A DNA stretch of 64,000 nucleotides from assembly GCA_030620095.1 (NCBI GenBank), contig JAUTXW010003812.1, positions 310,001-374,000 on the forward strand, read 5' to 3'. The translations under genes and the position numbers were made by a program. Within the stretch, counting starts at the first letter, position 1. Every line of letters begins with the position of its first letter. Positions 1 through 11,851 of this stretch are shown piece after piece. Origin of the DNA: Kuschelorhynchus macadamiae. Taxonomy: Eukaryota > Arthropoda > Insecta > Coleoptera > Curculionidae. The notes beneath the pieces were generated by a model. It had not been told where the DNA came from. It was given only the letters and a program-made list of their open reading frames with translations, and did no database searches.

Positions 1-1190
1 GTTCTTTCTTAATATTACTTAATGTATTTACATCGTAGAACTAATTGTTTTGTATACAAATTCGAAGTAAGTAAAAAAATTATCTAATGTAAGAAAGTCC
101 GCCAGGGGATCTTAACACTTAAGCCAGCAACCGCACACGTGCATTATTTGTGGGCTTTTGAAAATACACTTAAGATTAGTCTATATTATTAATACAGGCT
201 TATCGACAAATCAAATGCTTTATAATTACTAATGTTTTTTTTTTATTTTAATGGAAGCGAGGTTTGAGAATCAAGCTTTAACATTGCAGAAAAGAGACGC
301 TTATTCAGATAAAACATTTTGATTATTAAACTTTATGCAAATATCGCAGTAATGCTGCAATAAAGTTTTTTTAATAAATACCCTGTGACATAAACTAATG
401 CAGTTTGAATATTTGCGTAATCTTAGTAAATACTGTTAAAGGGCTGTTAATAGCGTTTAGGGAATCGCATAAATCCTTGGTTTGTATTTAGAAAATATAA
501 TCTCTTGTACTAATTGGAAAACGCCACTTGTAGTTCTAAGTAGTAACGACGGGATCGCGTTGCAATGGAGACGAGTTTTTTTGACGTTGGCTCAATGAAA
601 TGCAAACTGCAATTTCTTATCCTGCTGTGACTTTGTTCAGGCGTAATATTTGCATACATAAAAAAAACCCAAAACGCCCTTCCAACTTTGATATTTGTAA
701 AAACAAAAGAGATGTGTAAGGAAGAATTACAAAAAAAAATTAAAAAGTAATATCAACTTCACCTAAACTGACGTTATATTGGGTCGTCGACTTCAGTGAA
801 GTTAATTTCACTTTTCAATTTTTTTATTAAACTTTTTTATCCCTTTTGCCTACACTCTAATTAAAAAAATACCAAGTAAAATGACACACATAACGTTAAA
901 ATCCATCTATTAGTTACCGGGAAATTTAAAACAAACACACGTACTTAAATACATACACACATATTATACGCGTCGCGCCGAATTGCTAACCTTTTTTTGA
1001 AGTCGGTCTAAAGTAATAAGTCGCTAAATAAATACTTGTTTTGTTTATGTTGTATGTTGTAATGTTTTCCAAATGTTTTCTTCACTTTTTTAAAAAAGAT
1101 GAAGTTCAGCCATTAAACTACGACTTTTCCAAATACATTTTACATAACTAAATTTTATTTTCTGTTAAGATTAAATAATAAAAATTATCT
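1..1190. other. AT-rich non-coding stretch
   Basis: No gene, repeat or RNA gene is recognised here. The second exon of the THAP gene whose first exon ends at 1197 should lie in this direction on the minus strand. I could not find the expected C-x2-H-F end of a THAP domain, so that exon is probably beyond the window edge. Confidence 0.4.
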
Positions 1191-1196
1191 ACTTAC

Positions 1197-1295
1197 CGCT
1201 CGGCATTTTTTTGGACATCTAAAAAATGATATTACGCTTCCCGTTTTGCTGTTACAACTGTTAGCTACACAATAAGACGCTTTTACTTTTTCCAT
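1197..1295 (-). CDS. probable first coding exon of a THAP-domain protein
   Basis: Read on the minus strand, an ATG (1293-1295) opens a 33-codon frame that ends exactly at a consensus splice donor GTAAGT (1191-1196). The peptide carries the first half of a THAP zinc finger: the Cys pair in CVANSC (residues 9-14) followed by ISFFRCPK, which matches the (S)F(H/F)(R/K)FP segment of THAP domains. THAP domains are C2CH DNA-binding fingers found in host regulators and in P-element transposases; the second Cys-x2-His pair normally lies in the next exon, which is not visible. A weak TATA-like sequence lies 40-50 bp upstream of the ATG (1334-1342). The start, motif and donor agree with each other, so this looks like a functional exon and not a random frame. 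Whether it is a host gene or a domesticated or active P-like transposase cannot be decided. Confidence 0.55.
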
Positions 1296-2549
1296 TTTCC
1301 GCTCACCGCGTAGCACTCAGACAAAACTTAGACGGATATAAGTATTGTTAACTCAAATTTTAAACCATTTTTAATTCACCCATTATTTTTTTAAAGAATA
1401 CTTGAAAATTAAATTATACATTATTTACAAACAAGACTGAGGTAAAACTAATTTCGTTCGTTAATAATCAAGAATCCCAAAAAAGTTATTTTTAACTCTC
1501 CGTTACTATGGTGAATATAAAGGACTGCTTTACAGACGTCAGTGTCTAAGATCCGCTTTTTAAGAGGGGTATATATTTTGGTATTAAAATATATTTATTT
1601 TAATTTCGTCAAAATAATCTGTAAAACATTCTTGTATTTAACAATTTAATAGAGTTTTTTACATGTTATAAATAGTTAAGGCTTTCTACAAACCACAAGT
1701 AATAATGAATATTTTTAAGCACATAAACATTTAAAATTTCATAAAAAAAATTGCTTTATAGTAATATGCAGGCATGTCAGCCTCGACCGGAGATTTTTCT
1801 TTAGAACAGGTCTCCATCTCACTGAAAATGGGTTTATGGAGCTTAAAGCTATATAATATATAATATATCTTTAGTAAAATTTAGAGAAGAAGCTTAGGCG
1901 CTATCGCTGGTGACTTAGTGTCAAAATTTTATAAAAAGGCTTACAGGCATATCAATGAAAATTAAAAATATATCATAAAACATGTTTCTTTTTGTTTATA
2001 TATATCCTGAAACGGAACAATCTAAAAAAAATTCGAATGGGAATACTTTTTCTCAAGTATCTTAAAATATATTTTATGTATTGATTACACAAGTTAATTG
2101 AACTATGAATTTAGGGTTACTAAAATAATTACGAATACACGAAATATGCGTTGTTTGGCTTTTCAAAAAAATTGTCACGTAATTTTTAAAAACTTCTGCT
2201 TTTAACCATGTCTCGGTAAATCGTTATGGAGTATTCATTGCACTGGCGATATTATTTCTTGACATATTGGCTGATGAGTATTACGTCCTATTATAATAAT
2301 AAAATTAAATATAGGTTGGCGGTCGCTGCAGATATTAAATTAAATATACCATGTTACAAAAGACGAAAACTGACACTAGTAAAGAGTTTTTCTGTACAAA
2401 TAACATTGAACGTGATTTTCTTAAACCTAGTTGAATTCATTTCAACAAATATCATAAAGTGAGTAAGTATCTTATGAAACTAATTAGTCTTCGTTTGTAA
2501 TTTCATATTCCATATGCGTGTATGTTTGTGAAAGGACTAATTACCACAG
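1296..2549. other. non-coding stretch
   Basis: AT-rich sequence between the two exon candidates. A 78-codon open frame at 2226-2462 shows no recognisable motif and has the base composition of the surroundings, so I do not call it a gene. Confidence 0.35.
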
Positions 2550-2731
2550 AAGAACATGAAAAGAAACAGTGAAAAGTTCTCGACACTGAGTGTTAAGGGT
2601 TCGTTAACTGGACGTAGTCGAGCTTTCTTACTGAACGACCGAGATCGTACAACAAGAAGAACAATAGTGTGCCCGCCAAAGTTTTTAGAAAAGAGAAGCA
2701 CTAGCTTGCAGAGTTGGACTTACGAAAAAAG
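2550..2731 (+). CDS. unrecognised exon-like open stretch bounded by splice signals
   Basis: A frame without stops runs from a possible acceptor (ACCACAG at 2543-2549), through an ATG at 2556, to a consensus-like donor (AAAAAG/GTAAAT, intron from 2732). The roughly 59-residue peptide is rich in Lys, Arg, Ser and Thr (for example RSRAFLLNDRDRTTRRT). Its base composition is clearly less AT-rich than the flanks, as expected of coding DNA. The exon would end within a codon. The acceptor has a poor pyrimidine tract, so the piece could instead be a first coding exon starting at 2556 with untranslated leader. I do not recognise the protein family. It could also be a piece of a degraded mobile element, although no element sequence is seen around it. 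Confidence 0.35.
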
Positions 2732-4038
<1,307 letters not shown>

Positions 4039-4111
4039 GGGTGTCTATTTAAATTAACAAAGAAAATATTGATACGTAGGTAATATTGCGAATATAAATT
4101 TTAATGTGCGT

Positions 4112-5300
4112 TATTTTTACTTCCCTCGTAAAAGGAACGTTTTGTACTCGTGAAAAAATCACCCTCCGAAATTTTTTCATATCTCTATGTTTCAGGGTCC
4201 CTAGATCCGGGAAAACATGTTTTCTCATTTCGTCGGTGCCTCTCTGTCTGTCTGCGGCAAAGCTATTGACTTCAAATTTTGGTCAAAAATTAAAAATCTT
4301 ATGGGGATGACCTGGTAACATTTTAGCAAAAATCCAATGTGCCGAAACAAAATGGCGGCCTAGTGAAATGTTAAAAAAATTATCATTAAAAACCTACTTA
4401 TCCAATTTACCTCAAATTTTGCACAAAAATCGAATATTACGGAGTAACTATTAACTGGTGAAATGTTTGTACGAATTCAAAATAGCGAAACAAAATAGCT
4501 GCTTAATAAAATATTTAAAATGATTTTAAATTTTGTGCAGGAATTTATTGTGGTATAGGGATAAACTGGTAAAACTGTGGTACGAATTGAAATGGCGGAA
4601 TAAAATGGCGGCCAAATGAAATGTTTGTAATCGCGAAAAAAGGTCCAGGTTTTACATAGCTTTACGTTTTGTGATCTGTCAGTCGGCCTGCCTATCTGTC
4701 TGGCAGTTCCCGGCGTTGCTAAAAACTAGTTACTTAAATGATTTCAAATTTTGGTAAAAAATTAAGGGTTATGTAGGGATTTTGGTAATATTTTGGTATA
4801 AATCAAATATGACGGAACAAAATAGCGGCCTAATGAAATGTTAAAAAAATTATTACTCTAAAATAAATTATCCGCAAATTTTGCACAAAAATCAAGTGTT
4901 ATAAATGATAAATTATTTTAAAAAATCGACCTGAAAGACTACTTACTAGTTCAATTTAAAATTTTGGGCAAGCATTAAGTGTGATATAGAGATAAACTGG
5001 TAAAATTGGAAAACGCGAAAAAATGGCGCCTAATGAAATGTTTAAAAAATCAACATAAGAAATTTTCTTATTCAGTTGACTTCATATCTTGCAGCAAAAT
5101 TTGACATGATGCAGGGTTTAATTGATATGAATTTAACATGACGGTACGAAATGGCGCCCAATAAAATTGTTTGAAAAAACAGTAAATATATTAAAGGACT
5201 ATATGCGGAACTAAATTGGGTTACACTTTACTAGTCCTAATAAAAGGAAAGACTCATTTTGAAGGAAATTCCGGGTAAAAGAAATTTGCCGATTTTTAAT
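4112..5300 (+). repeat. family A dispersed repeat, long copy 1
   Basis: Starts with TTTTACTTCCCTCGTAAAAG and ends with a GGGTAAA...TTTGCC hairpin followed by GATTTTT. The body is a series of diverged units of roughly 130-150 bp. Each unit holds variants of CAAATTTTGCACAAAAATC, a GG(T/A)A-rich segment and the hallmark AAAATGGCGGCC(T/A)AAT. It has no coding capacity. The same ends recur at 27068-28222, with partial copies at 6585, 19175, 38445, 44870 and 58078. No terminal inverted repeats are evident. A non-autonomous Helitron- or DINE-like element is one possibility, suggested only by the internal tandem units and the hairpin next to the 3' end. Confidence 0.75.
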
Positions 5301-6114
5301 AGTCTATATTGCTCAATTAATTACTCAATAATTTTTAAAATTGCACCTTGCTTTGGGCTGTATAATTTCTATATATATTAAAAGGCCTTGAACAAGAAAA
5401 TAAATAATCTCGAAAGCTGGCCTATACAATATAAAATTTTTCGCATTAGGTCATACTTCTTCGCCTGCATTCTCATTAAACCGTAACCTAAGAGAAGGAA
5501 ACTGTCTTACATCGGTTTTTGTTTTCTGTATTCCACTATTATTATTACAGGTACTTAAAACAACATTCGCCAAATTTGCTATGAAATGGAACGGTTAAAA
5601 ATGTAACAGCCCTAAAGAGGAGCAATTCTGAAACTTTTTTAATAAAAAGGAGTTTTGTTGGCAAATTATTTTCGATAGCTTTTTGATCTTAAATTTGACA
5701 GAGTTTCAAGTACTTGGCTCTAGGTGTTTCAGAATGTCATCAATTCACAATAATTATGAGTTATGTATTTAAATTTGAATATATTTCAAGTTATTTAAGA
5801 CATTAAGTAACTTAACTAATGTACTAAACCTGTAGCACATGTATTAATACAGATACCGTACTTTCGTTCGGCGCGCGAATCATCACATAACCTCAATTTA
5901 GGCGGAGAATCTATCAACCCAGCAACGTTGGTTAGGTCGGTGAATGGCATTATTGTTTCAGACTTAGTCGTGTGCAGTGGCGGCGTTTTTAGTTTTTCAA
6001 ACCGCTCTGGCCGCCGAATCAAAGTATTCATTAAATTTAAATATTTAAAGACTCTATTAGATATTATTATAAGAAATAATATCAAAATATGAACTTTCTA
6101 GAAAAGTCAGTGGT
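5301..6114. other. non-coding stretch, GC-richer near 5850-6010
   Basis: Mostly AT-rich. The part at 5850-6010 is richer in G, C and CpG than its surroundings and lies just upstream of the broken THAP gene that starts at 6115. It could be the old promoter region of that gene. No other feature is seen. Confidence 0.3.
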
Positions 6115-7921
6115 ATGGTGTGTGTTGCCAAACACTGCGACATTACAAGCTACAAATCATCTCATAGCCTTTTTAGATTTCCCAAGGATATAAGAAAATG
6201 AGCTTTTTTTTAATGTTATATAGTTCCGAATAATAGTTTGTAAAAACTTTAAGACATATGCTAAAACAGCTCTAAATAGGTTATAGCCTATATAGGCCTA
6301 ATATACTAATTCATATTTTAAAAACAACTAAATAAACTTCGTTACTAATTGTGTATGTGTTTTGGAAGCCCCTGACAATAAAAGTGAATTTGTGGAAGTT
6401 ACAGACAAAGTAGCGATCGAACGCGAAATTAGTGAGAACGTTCACATACCATTTTTTCCGTGGCATCGCGTTATTAAATGTAGGGATTTTCCGAGATCGC
6501 GACTTTAATCCCGGAATTTACAAAACTATAAACTGATGTGGAGATTCCGATATTGAAAACCTTAATTGCAGGAATTATTTTTTCATTTAATATTTGTCTA
6601 TATCGGTCTGTCTGCCTGTATGTCGATCTATCTATTCGCGGCATAGCTAAAAAATTACTTACTCGATTTGCTTCCAATTTGGTCAAAAATTAAGGGTCAT
6701 ATGGGGATGACCTGCTAAAAATTTGGTAAGAATCAAATATGGCAAAATAAAATGGCGGCCTAAAATATTACCGAAAAACTACTTATCCAATTTATCTCGA
6801 ATTTTACACAATCAATCAACTTTTAAAATTTTGGTACGAATCCAAGATGGCGAAACAAAATGGCGGCTTAATAAATTATTTAAAAATTCAGTCTAAAAAA
6901 CTATATATAACTACTAATAAACTGATTTCAAATTGGGTGCAATAATTAACTGTGGTATAGAGATGAACTAGTAAAACTGTGGTACTAATTGAAGATGGCG
7001 GAATAAAATGGCGACTATATTAAATGTTTGTAATCGTGAAAAAATTACCCTATCAGATTTCACATATCTTCACGTTTTAGCGTTCCTAGTTATATTTGGT
7101 ACGAATTTTAGATAGCAAAACAAAATGGCGGCCTAATAAAATATTTTAAAAATTAATCTGAAAAAAGTACTAATTAGATTAATTTCAAATGTTGTGTTGT
7201 GTTAAAATATTGATAGGAATTTAATATAAGGGAACAAAATGGCGCCGAAAAAAGTGTTTGAGAAGATAGTATATATGTGTTGTTAAATAACTATGCACTG
7301 AACGAAATTGAGTAACATTTCTTTATTCCTAATAATAATAATAATGAACGATTGATAACGAGGAAAATACCAGGTAAAGGAAATTTACCGATTTTTTAAT
7401 TATTATTTGCATGTCATGTAAATACGTATTGTAAAATTTTCGTTCACTGGTTTAAATTTTGTTTTTAACAAGCTTTTGTCAGTAACGCACCAAAAAGTAC
7501 AAATGTCGAAATTAATTAAACGTACATGCTTCTCAAAAAACGAAAAAGCGAATCACACTTTTTGCTTTTTTGTACAAAATATATTTTAAGAAAATTACAT
7601 TATTTTGCACTTTTAGTGCGTTACTGACAAAAGCAGGTTCTAGGTATTTCAAACTATAATTTTTTATTGAACCGAGAATCCCATATGGTTTTATTTATTG
7701 TCGTATTCGGTCTTGCTCGCACTGATAGCATAAAGTATGTTTTGTCATGTTAGCATTAAAACTATTATTTTTTATCTATTTTTAGAGCATGAAACTGGGT
7801 CATGGCTTGCAACAAAGAAGATCTTTTAGATAAAATAAACGAACTGCATAAAAATCAGAGTTTATGTAGCTTACACTTGAATCATCCTCTTACTTATTTA
7901 TGGGTATTACAAAAAATATAA
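6115..7921 (+). pseudogene. broken two-exon THAP-domain gene
   Basis: The first part (6115-6197) starts with ATG and encodes CVAKHC and SLFRFPKDIRK, the first half of a THAP finger. The second part (from about 7788, after the acceptor-like TTTTTAG) encodes NWVMACNKEDLLDKINELHK and then SLCSLHL, the Trp and the closing Cys-x2-His pair. The phases of the two parts agree if the first exon ends at 6197. The donor there reads ATGAGC, where a GT would be expected, and an in-frame TGA stands just after the second exon begins. The frame ends at 7919-7921. The intervening 1.6 kb holds a family A copy (6585-7400), so the intron was enlarged by insertion. A second open piece at about 6365-6484 inside the intron is unexplained. 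The match to the THAP domain on both sides is good. The reading as a dead gene follows from the damaged donor and the stop. Confidence 0.5.
6585..7400 (+). repeat. family A dispersed repeat, 5'-truncated copy
   Basis: Begins inside the family near a GTCTGTCTGCCTG segment, has several units with AAAATGGCGGCC, and ends with GGTAAAGGAAATTTACCGATTTTTT, whose GGTAAA/TTTACC hairpin is perfect here. It lies within the intron of the broken THAP gene. Confidence 0.7.
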
Positions 7922-8503
7922 ATGAACAGAAAAATTGAATTTGCTGACCACAAAAACTGTGAAAATCAGAAACATAATATTCCATTTTTGTGATGTGAGA
8001 GAGTATAATAGTATATAATATTTACGTATTTCACACGCACGCCAATGGCAGAAATGAAATGAATATAGCATGTCCTAAAACCATTTAAAACCCTTTCTAC
8101 ATGATACTAATACAGAAGTTTAGCGATATAACTGATCTAACAATAATATTAAATTTTAACCTTGCCCTTATTCTTTCATAAATCTATTAAAACTCAAACC
8201 ACTCTGTACATGCATAACTACTATGTATACACAAATCTGTCAATATAATAAAAAACTTGGTTAAACATTAGGCACAAAATATTTGAATAAGATACTGCTC
8301 AGAATAAATAAATATATTTCGAGTACATCCCTGATTTCTCCGCCCAGCTAATGGGGTTCGATTAAACACGTTTATGAATGAAAATTCCAGGAGTGCGGTA
8401 TCTGATTGGTTATTAATCTGTGCCTCTAGTTTCTGTATAAGAGTTTTTTTACAAAAAATACAATATTTATTCATACATTTTATTTATTAGCACCAGAATA
8501 AAA
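7922..8503. other. non-coding stretch
   Basis: AT-rich sequence between the THAP relic and the LTR element. A 68-codon minus-strand frame at 8268-8474 shows no motif. A GGTTCGATTAAAC sequence near 8348 resembles a tRNA B box, but no A box or cloverleaf accompanies it. Confidence 0.3.
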
Positions 8504-8508
8504 ATAAT

Positions 8509-8949
8509 TGTCTAGCTATCATAGACATCTCATTTGGAACACCCTGTAACACGCAATTACAATAAAATCAGAACGCCTGAAGCAGGTCACCAGAACAACA
8601 ACAAACCAGACGTAATTCTATTTTGCAGAGTCATCAATACATTGTTTAATATATTGTTTAAATGTAAGAAACAAACTGCATACCTTAGTAGTTTCTAGAT
8701 ATATAAATATACTATACCACAGGGGTGATATTTATAATTATTCCATACAGGGGTAATATCCCAACGCCACATACAGGGTGTTATCAATGCTGTGGTCAGC
8801 CCGCACGTTGGTTGATCAATACTTTCACACCTTATACAGGGTGTTATCATTACTGCAGTCAACCCGCACGTTGGTTGACAGATACACACCTCAATCAACC
8901 CTTGACTAAAGGGTACACACCGTAGCTACTTGACTAAGTGGTACGGTCA
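8509..8949 (+). repeat. 5' LTR of the BEL/Pao element
   Basis: 441 bp, starting TGTCTAGC and ending GGTCA. It holds a TATATAAATATA box near 8700, and two imperfect copies of a 63-bp unit containing ATACAGGGTGTTATCA (8771 and 8834) and GCCCGCACGTTGGTTGA. It lacks a 49-bp segment that the 3' LTR has just downstream of the TATA box. Confidence 0.93.
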
Positions 8950-8951
8950 TT

Positions 8952-8965
8952 TGGTCCTTCGAGAA
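8952..8965 (+). promoter_or_regulatory. candidate primer-binding site
   Basis: TGGTCCTTCGAG begins two bases after the 5' LTR. Starting with TGG fits pairing with the CCA end of a tRNA. I cannot say which tRNA. Confidence 0.5.
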
Positions 8966-9324
8966 AAAGAAAATTTGACGGAAGTTTGGATTTGGATTTA
9001 AAAAAAAACAACAGACCACAAGAATCAAGGAAGATACCATTACACAGTGTCCACATATTTACTGGTGTCGTTGTGCGAATTGAGTAACATAACGTGTAGA
9101 AGCACCCTAGAGGCGTGGAACGAAGAAAGAACACACACAAGAACAAAAAGGCGAGTATTTTTTCTAGTTGTCCAGTTAACGCTGGCGAGAAAAATACTGC
9201 AGGGATTGAGTATACTAACCTGTGCCAGTTAACCGCTGCCGGGTTTGGATATTAATTCTGCCAAAAACGTTCTAAGCACACATCGCACAATTACAAAACA
9301 TCCAAAACACACACAATCAAGTTC

Positions 9325-10795
9325 ATGGCAAGAAGAAAATTAAACCGCAATCAAAGACAAGCAAAAAGACAAACAGCCAAGCAGGAGGTATTAAAATTAC
9401 TTAAAAATACCACAGCTGAAGAAATACAAATCCAAACACACGAATCAGGTCTACCAGTGACACCAACCATTGAAAAAGAAACCTTTGAATTTCCCGATAC
9501 ATCAACCAGACTGAAACCAAAGACCTGAAACCTAACAGTGAATCGAGAACATACAAATCAAGAGTATCGACGATGTCCGCTATTGAGAAGAACACTACCG
9601 ACTTACAAGCCAGATTTAAGGAACTATTTGGAGAAGAGTAAAAAAAAATTGACAAACACCAGTACAGGTCAAATCTAACGCCACAAAATGGAACAAGTAA
9701 ACGAGATTGCTAAATCTCAGGAACAACTAAGCAAAGAAATCCTACGATATTTTACAAATATAAAAAAAGACTCTACAGCCAGAAAAACCGAAAAATACTA
9801 CAATGACAAACAGGCCGCAGTAGAATCACTCTGGAATACTATTGAAGACAATCACGCAAAGATAGAAGGAACTGCCCGAATCACGTGTATTACAAGGAAA
9901 ATTTCTATGGCCAACTAAACAAGTGTTTTGAAGACACGATGAGACTCATCCAGGAAGGACGCCAGAAAATACAATCAGCGTCAAACCAGTTAACGTTGCA
10001 GTTAGAGGCAAACCGTTTGAAAGAAGAACAAGTAAGGATAAAGCAGATGAATCAGGCGCTAGATCAAATCACTCTTGAACTAGAAACTGGCATAGCATAT
10101 GCCCGGTGACAATTATTGGCGCACAAAATCAAGAAACAGTGGGAGACAATTGCTGAAATCTATGTGGAGCTTGAAGTACAAGATCAATCCAATTCAATTC
10201 GAGAAATATACGAAGACCTTGAATGACGATATGAAAATATCCTGGAACAATTAGAGAAGAAAGAGCAGCCAACTACGCCAGTGGTGACAACGAGAGCTTG
10301 CAATATCAACCTACCATAGATCAAGCTGCCAGTATTTGACTGAAATTATGATGAATGGGATTTCGAGATATCTTTACCAAAGTTGCGCATGAAAACAAGA
10401 TAATCACTGATATTGAAAAAATGCAATATCTAAAAACACACGTCCAAGGAGAAGCGGGTAGATTAATTCAACACCTTCAGATAACCAGCGGAAATTATCA
10501 AACAAGCTAGAATGTCCTTAGTAATCGATACAATAATGATAGACTAATAGTGTCAAAACTAATTGACAAAATCCTCGACGCTGCGGTGATACAATATGAA
10601 TCCGCCTACAAACTAAAGCAACTGCACGACACAGTCATCGAGTGTTTGGAAGCACTAAAAAACTTGAATATAGACACTACCTCATGGAGTCCATTAATCC
10701 GTCGTATAATATGCAGGAAATAGGATTTTGAAACTAACCAAATATACGAACAGTCACTGAGCGATCCTCACAAGATCCAAAACCTGGATGGTTTA
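9325..10795 (+). pseudogene. BEL/Pao gag, N-terminal and capsid part, disrupted
   Basis: The frame opens with MARRKLNRNQRQAKRQTAKQ at 9325. Basic and coiled-coil-like segments follow in changing frames (9688-9918 and 9885-10109). The capsid part is then recognisable from segments such as EKMQYLKTHVQGEAGRLIQH and KLIDKILD (about 10300-10600). Frame changes near 9530, 9880 and 10110, plus stops near 10206, 10320 and 10510, show that the gene is dead. The next open frame at 10796 continues the end of gag. In an intact element this protein would form the virus-like particle around the RNA. Confidence 0.8.
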
Positions 10796-11851
10796 ATGAA
10801 ATTCCTACAAGCAAGATTTCAGTCATTGGAAACATTCTCCCAAGCTAGGAGGAAGATTTCAATTGACCTCACACAAGAGAGAGCCATTAGCGAAAACTCC
10901 TGCAAGTACTGCGGAACTTCTCATGCTATACATCATTGCCCGAAATTTCAAGCCTTGACTCCTGTAAATAGATGGAAAGCAATTAAAGACAAAAAGTTAT
11001 GTTATAATTGCCTAAATCACGACTTTAAAATCAAGTGTAATTCAATAATCCGATGTCACATCTGCAACCAGGCCCACCATACCATGTTACATACAGCTGA
11101 TAAACCACCAAAAACTCAAGACGCGAGGCACTATCAAAAATACCAGGATCAGGATTCAAGGCAGTCAGTGGACCATAGAAAAGCCCTGGGAGTTCACTGG
11201 TCGATCCAGGATGACACGTTTAGGTTCAAAACAGACATTACTATGAACCAGACAACAACGAAAAGATTAATTTTATCCGAAATAGCCAAATTATTTTACC
11301 CATTAGGATGGTTAGCCCCAGTGGTTATCAAAGCAAAACTGCTTGTCCAGGAATTATGGCTCCAGGGGTTAAGTTGGGACGAAGAAGTTACAGATACGAT
11401 AAAGTACAAATGGAAAGCGTTTCAATTGGATTTAAAAAATATTTATTACCTCACAATACCGAGATGGACCAAACAAAATCAACATAGCCAAACTGAATTT
11501 CACGGATTCTGCGGTGCTTTAGAAAAAGCCTATGGTGCTGTTATTTACCTCAAAGTAATGAACGCAGAAGAAAGTATTATCACTTTGTTGACGGCCAAAT
11601 CTAAAGTGGCACCAGTTAGACAAAAAACAACACTTCCCAGGCTAGAGCTATGCGCTGCACTTTTGTTATCCAGGCTCATGAAAAGGACTGTTGCTGCTCT
11701 ATCCTGTTCACAATCCACGAGGTACGCTTGGACAGACTCCATGATAGCTTTGTCATTGATCAGAGGAGATACGACCAGATGGAAAACCTTTGTGGCCAAC
11801 AGAGTGTCTGAAATAAATACATACCTACCAGGCCGTCATGGCGCCACCTGA
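10796..11851 (+). pseudogene. in-frame fusion of gag zinc knuckles to the RT-thumb/RNase H part of pol
   Basis: This 351-codon frame starts in the end of the capsid region. It has three Cys/His knuckles: C36-x2-C39-x3-H43-x4-C48, then CYNCLNHDFKIKC, then CHICNQAHHTMLH. At about residue 125 (nt 11160-11185) it passes directly into GVHWSIQDDTF and RLILSEIAKLFYPLGWLAPV, which belong after the palm domain of the reverse transcriptase. The protease and the RT fingers and palm with the YVDD site are therefore deleted without loss of frame. The RNase H part follows. Its first catalytic Asp position reads FCGALEKAYG, with Gly where the family has Asp, while LPRLELCAA and WTDSMIAL keep the later acidic residues. 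The frame is lost at about 11838 by a shift. Confidence 0.85.

Noticed and set aside
5816..6085. 89-codon minus-strand frame next to the THAP relic
   Set aside because: No recognisable domain; more likely the GC-richer upstream region of the THAP sequence.
8340..8360. tRNA B-box-like sequence GGTTCGATTAAAC
   Set aside because: No A box at the right distance and no cloverleaf; not a tRNA or a recognisable SINE.
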